Under the pieces are notes generated by a model. That model was not told the DNA's origin and made no database searches. It saw nothing but the letters and a program-made list of their open reading frames with translations. A DNA stretch of 13,250 nt, taken from positions 1-13,250 of the forward strand of contig JAJNPX010000121.1 of the NCBI GenBank assembly GCA_021155145.1, read 5' to 3'. Below, piece by piece: positions 13,113 to 13,250 of this stretch. This DNA is from Acidisarcina sp. GTDB taxonomy: Bacteria; Acidobacteriota; Blastocatellia; Pyrinomonadales; Pyrinomonadaceae. The position numbers and the translations under genes were made by a program. Numbering within the stretch: the stretch's first letter is position 1; every line of letters begins with the position of its first letter.

Positions 13113-13250
13113 TCACAGAATCTCCTGTTCACCGGCACGCGCCGGAAATATCATTATGTCCTCTTCTCTCTGCTCGGAACGCAGGACCATCTGATTAAAA
13201 GAATTCAACGAGGAATAGAGCCCGAGAAAACGCTCCAGGACGCTCGCAAA
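13113..13250 (-). CDS. tssF: TssF (ImpG/VasA) C-terminal fragment, cut by window edge
   Basis: Translating the minus strand from the right edge gives 45 residues ending at TGA 13115-13113. The frame contains LERFLGLYSSLNSFNQMVLR, then IMIFPARAGEQEIL. This is the characteristic TssF C-terminus (ERFL.LY...NSF.Q.V, ending near FPAR.G...L). TssF is the largest baseplate wedge subunit and partners TssG. The fragment is short, but family, frame and position immediately upstream of tssG all agree. The rest of the gene lies beyond the window, where the other core tss genes and the operon promoter are also expected. Confidence 0.9.
   Translation of the reverse strand, partial: FASVLERFLGLYSSLNSFNQMVLRSEQREEDIMIFPARAGEQEIL

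Noticed and set aside
12896..13138. 80-codon minus-strand frame spanning the tssF/tssG junction
   Set aside because: It is out of frame with both tssF and tssG, overlaps each, and has no recognisable features. There is also no sign that it represents a frameshifted TssG N-terminus.

Overview
This is a bacterial window of moderately high GC. It is dominated by one end of a type VI secretion system (T6SS) locus on the minus strand, joined to ordinary chromosomal genes. I infer a soil-type Gram-negative bacterium, possibly Acidobacteriota (Blastocatellia-like), from the T6SS, the class II fumarase and the YIP1-TPR membrane protein. No rRNA or other phylogenetic marker is present, so this placement is weak.

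Left part (1-3720), housekeeping and hypothetical genes. A membrane protein cut by the left edge (+) converges on a YIP1-like/TPR membrane protein (-), and the two stop codons overlap. Upstream of the latter is a small four-helix membrane protein (-). It is divergent from fumC (+), a complete class II fumarase with its catalytic His and Ser. The 123-base gap between the divergent genes holds abutting candidate promoters.

Right part (3736-13250), a T6SS operon read right to left. The order is tssF (C-terminal 45 residues only), tssG, tssH/clpV, a stand-alone protein resembling the caspase-clan DUF4347 family, vgrG (tssI), a DUF4123 chaperone/adaptor, a PAAR-like tip protein, a 130-residue T6SS-associated protein and an 88-residue protein of unknown function. 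Gaps are 1-66 bases and there is no convincing internal promoter or terminator, so one polycistronic message is likely. It ends 15 bases from the convergent fumC.

How the parts fit: TssF and TssG are baseplate wedge parts. VgrG and PAAR form the spike and tip that carry cargo. DUF4123 proteins load cargo onto VgrG. ClpV disassembles the contracted sheath. No classical toxin domain is obvious. The best cargo candidates are the DUF4347-like protein (putative dyad H67/C116) and the unusual VgrG tail.

The most notable structure is that tail. After the beta-helix, VgrG carries a Gly/Pro/Ala linker and then twelve consecutive, gap-free 18-residue repeats. They show a small/hydrophobic stripe of heptad plus hendecad spacing, predicting a very long straight helix beyond the spike. 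ClpV also has an Ala/Gly-rich low-complexity insertion of about 50 residues, and the PAAR domain is split by an Ala-rich helical insert.
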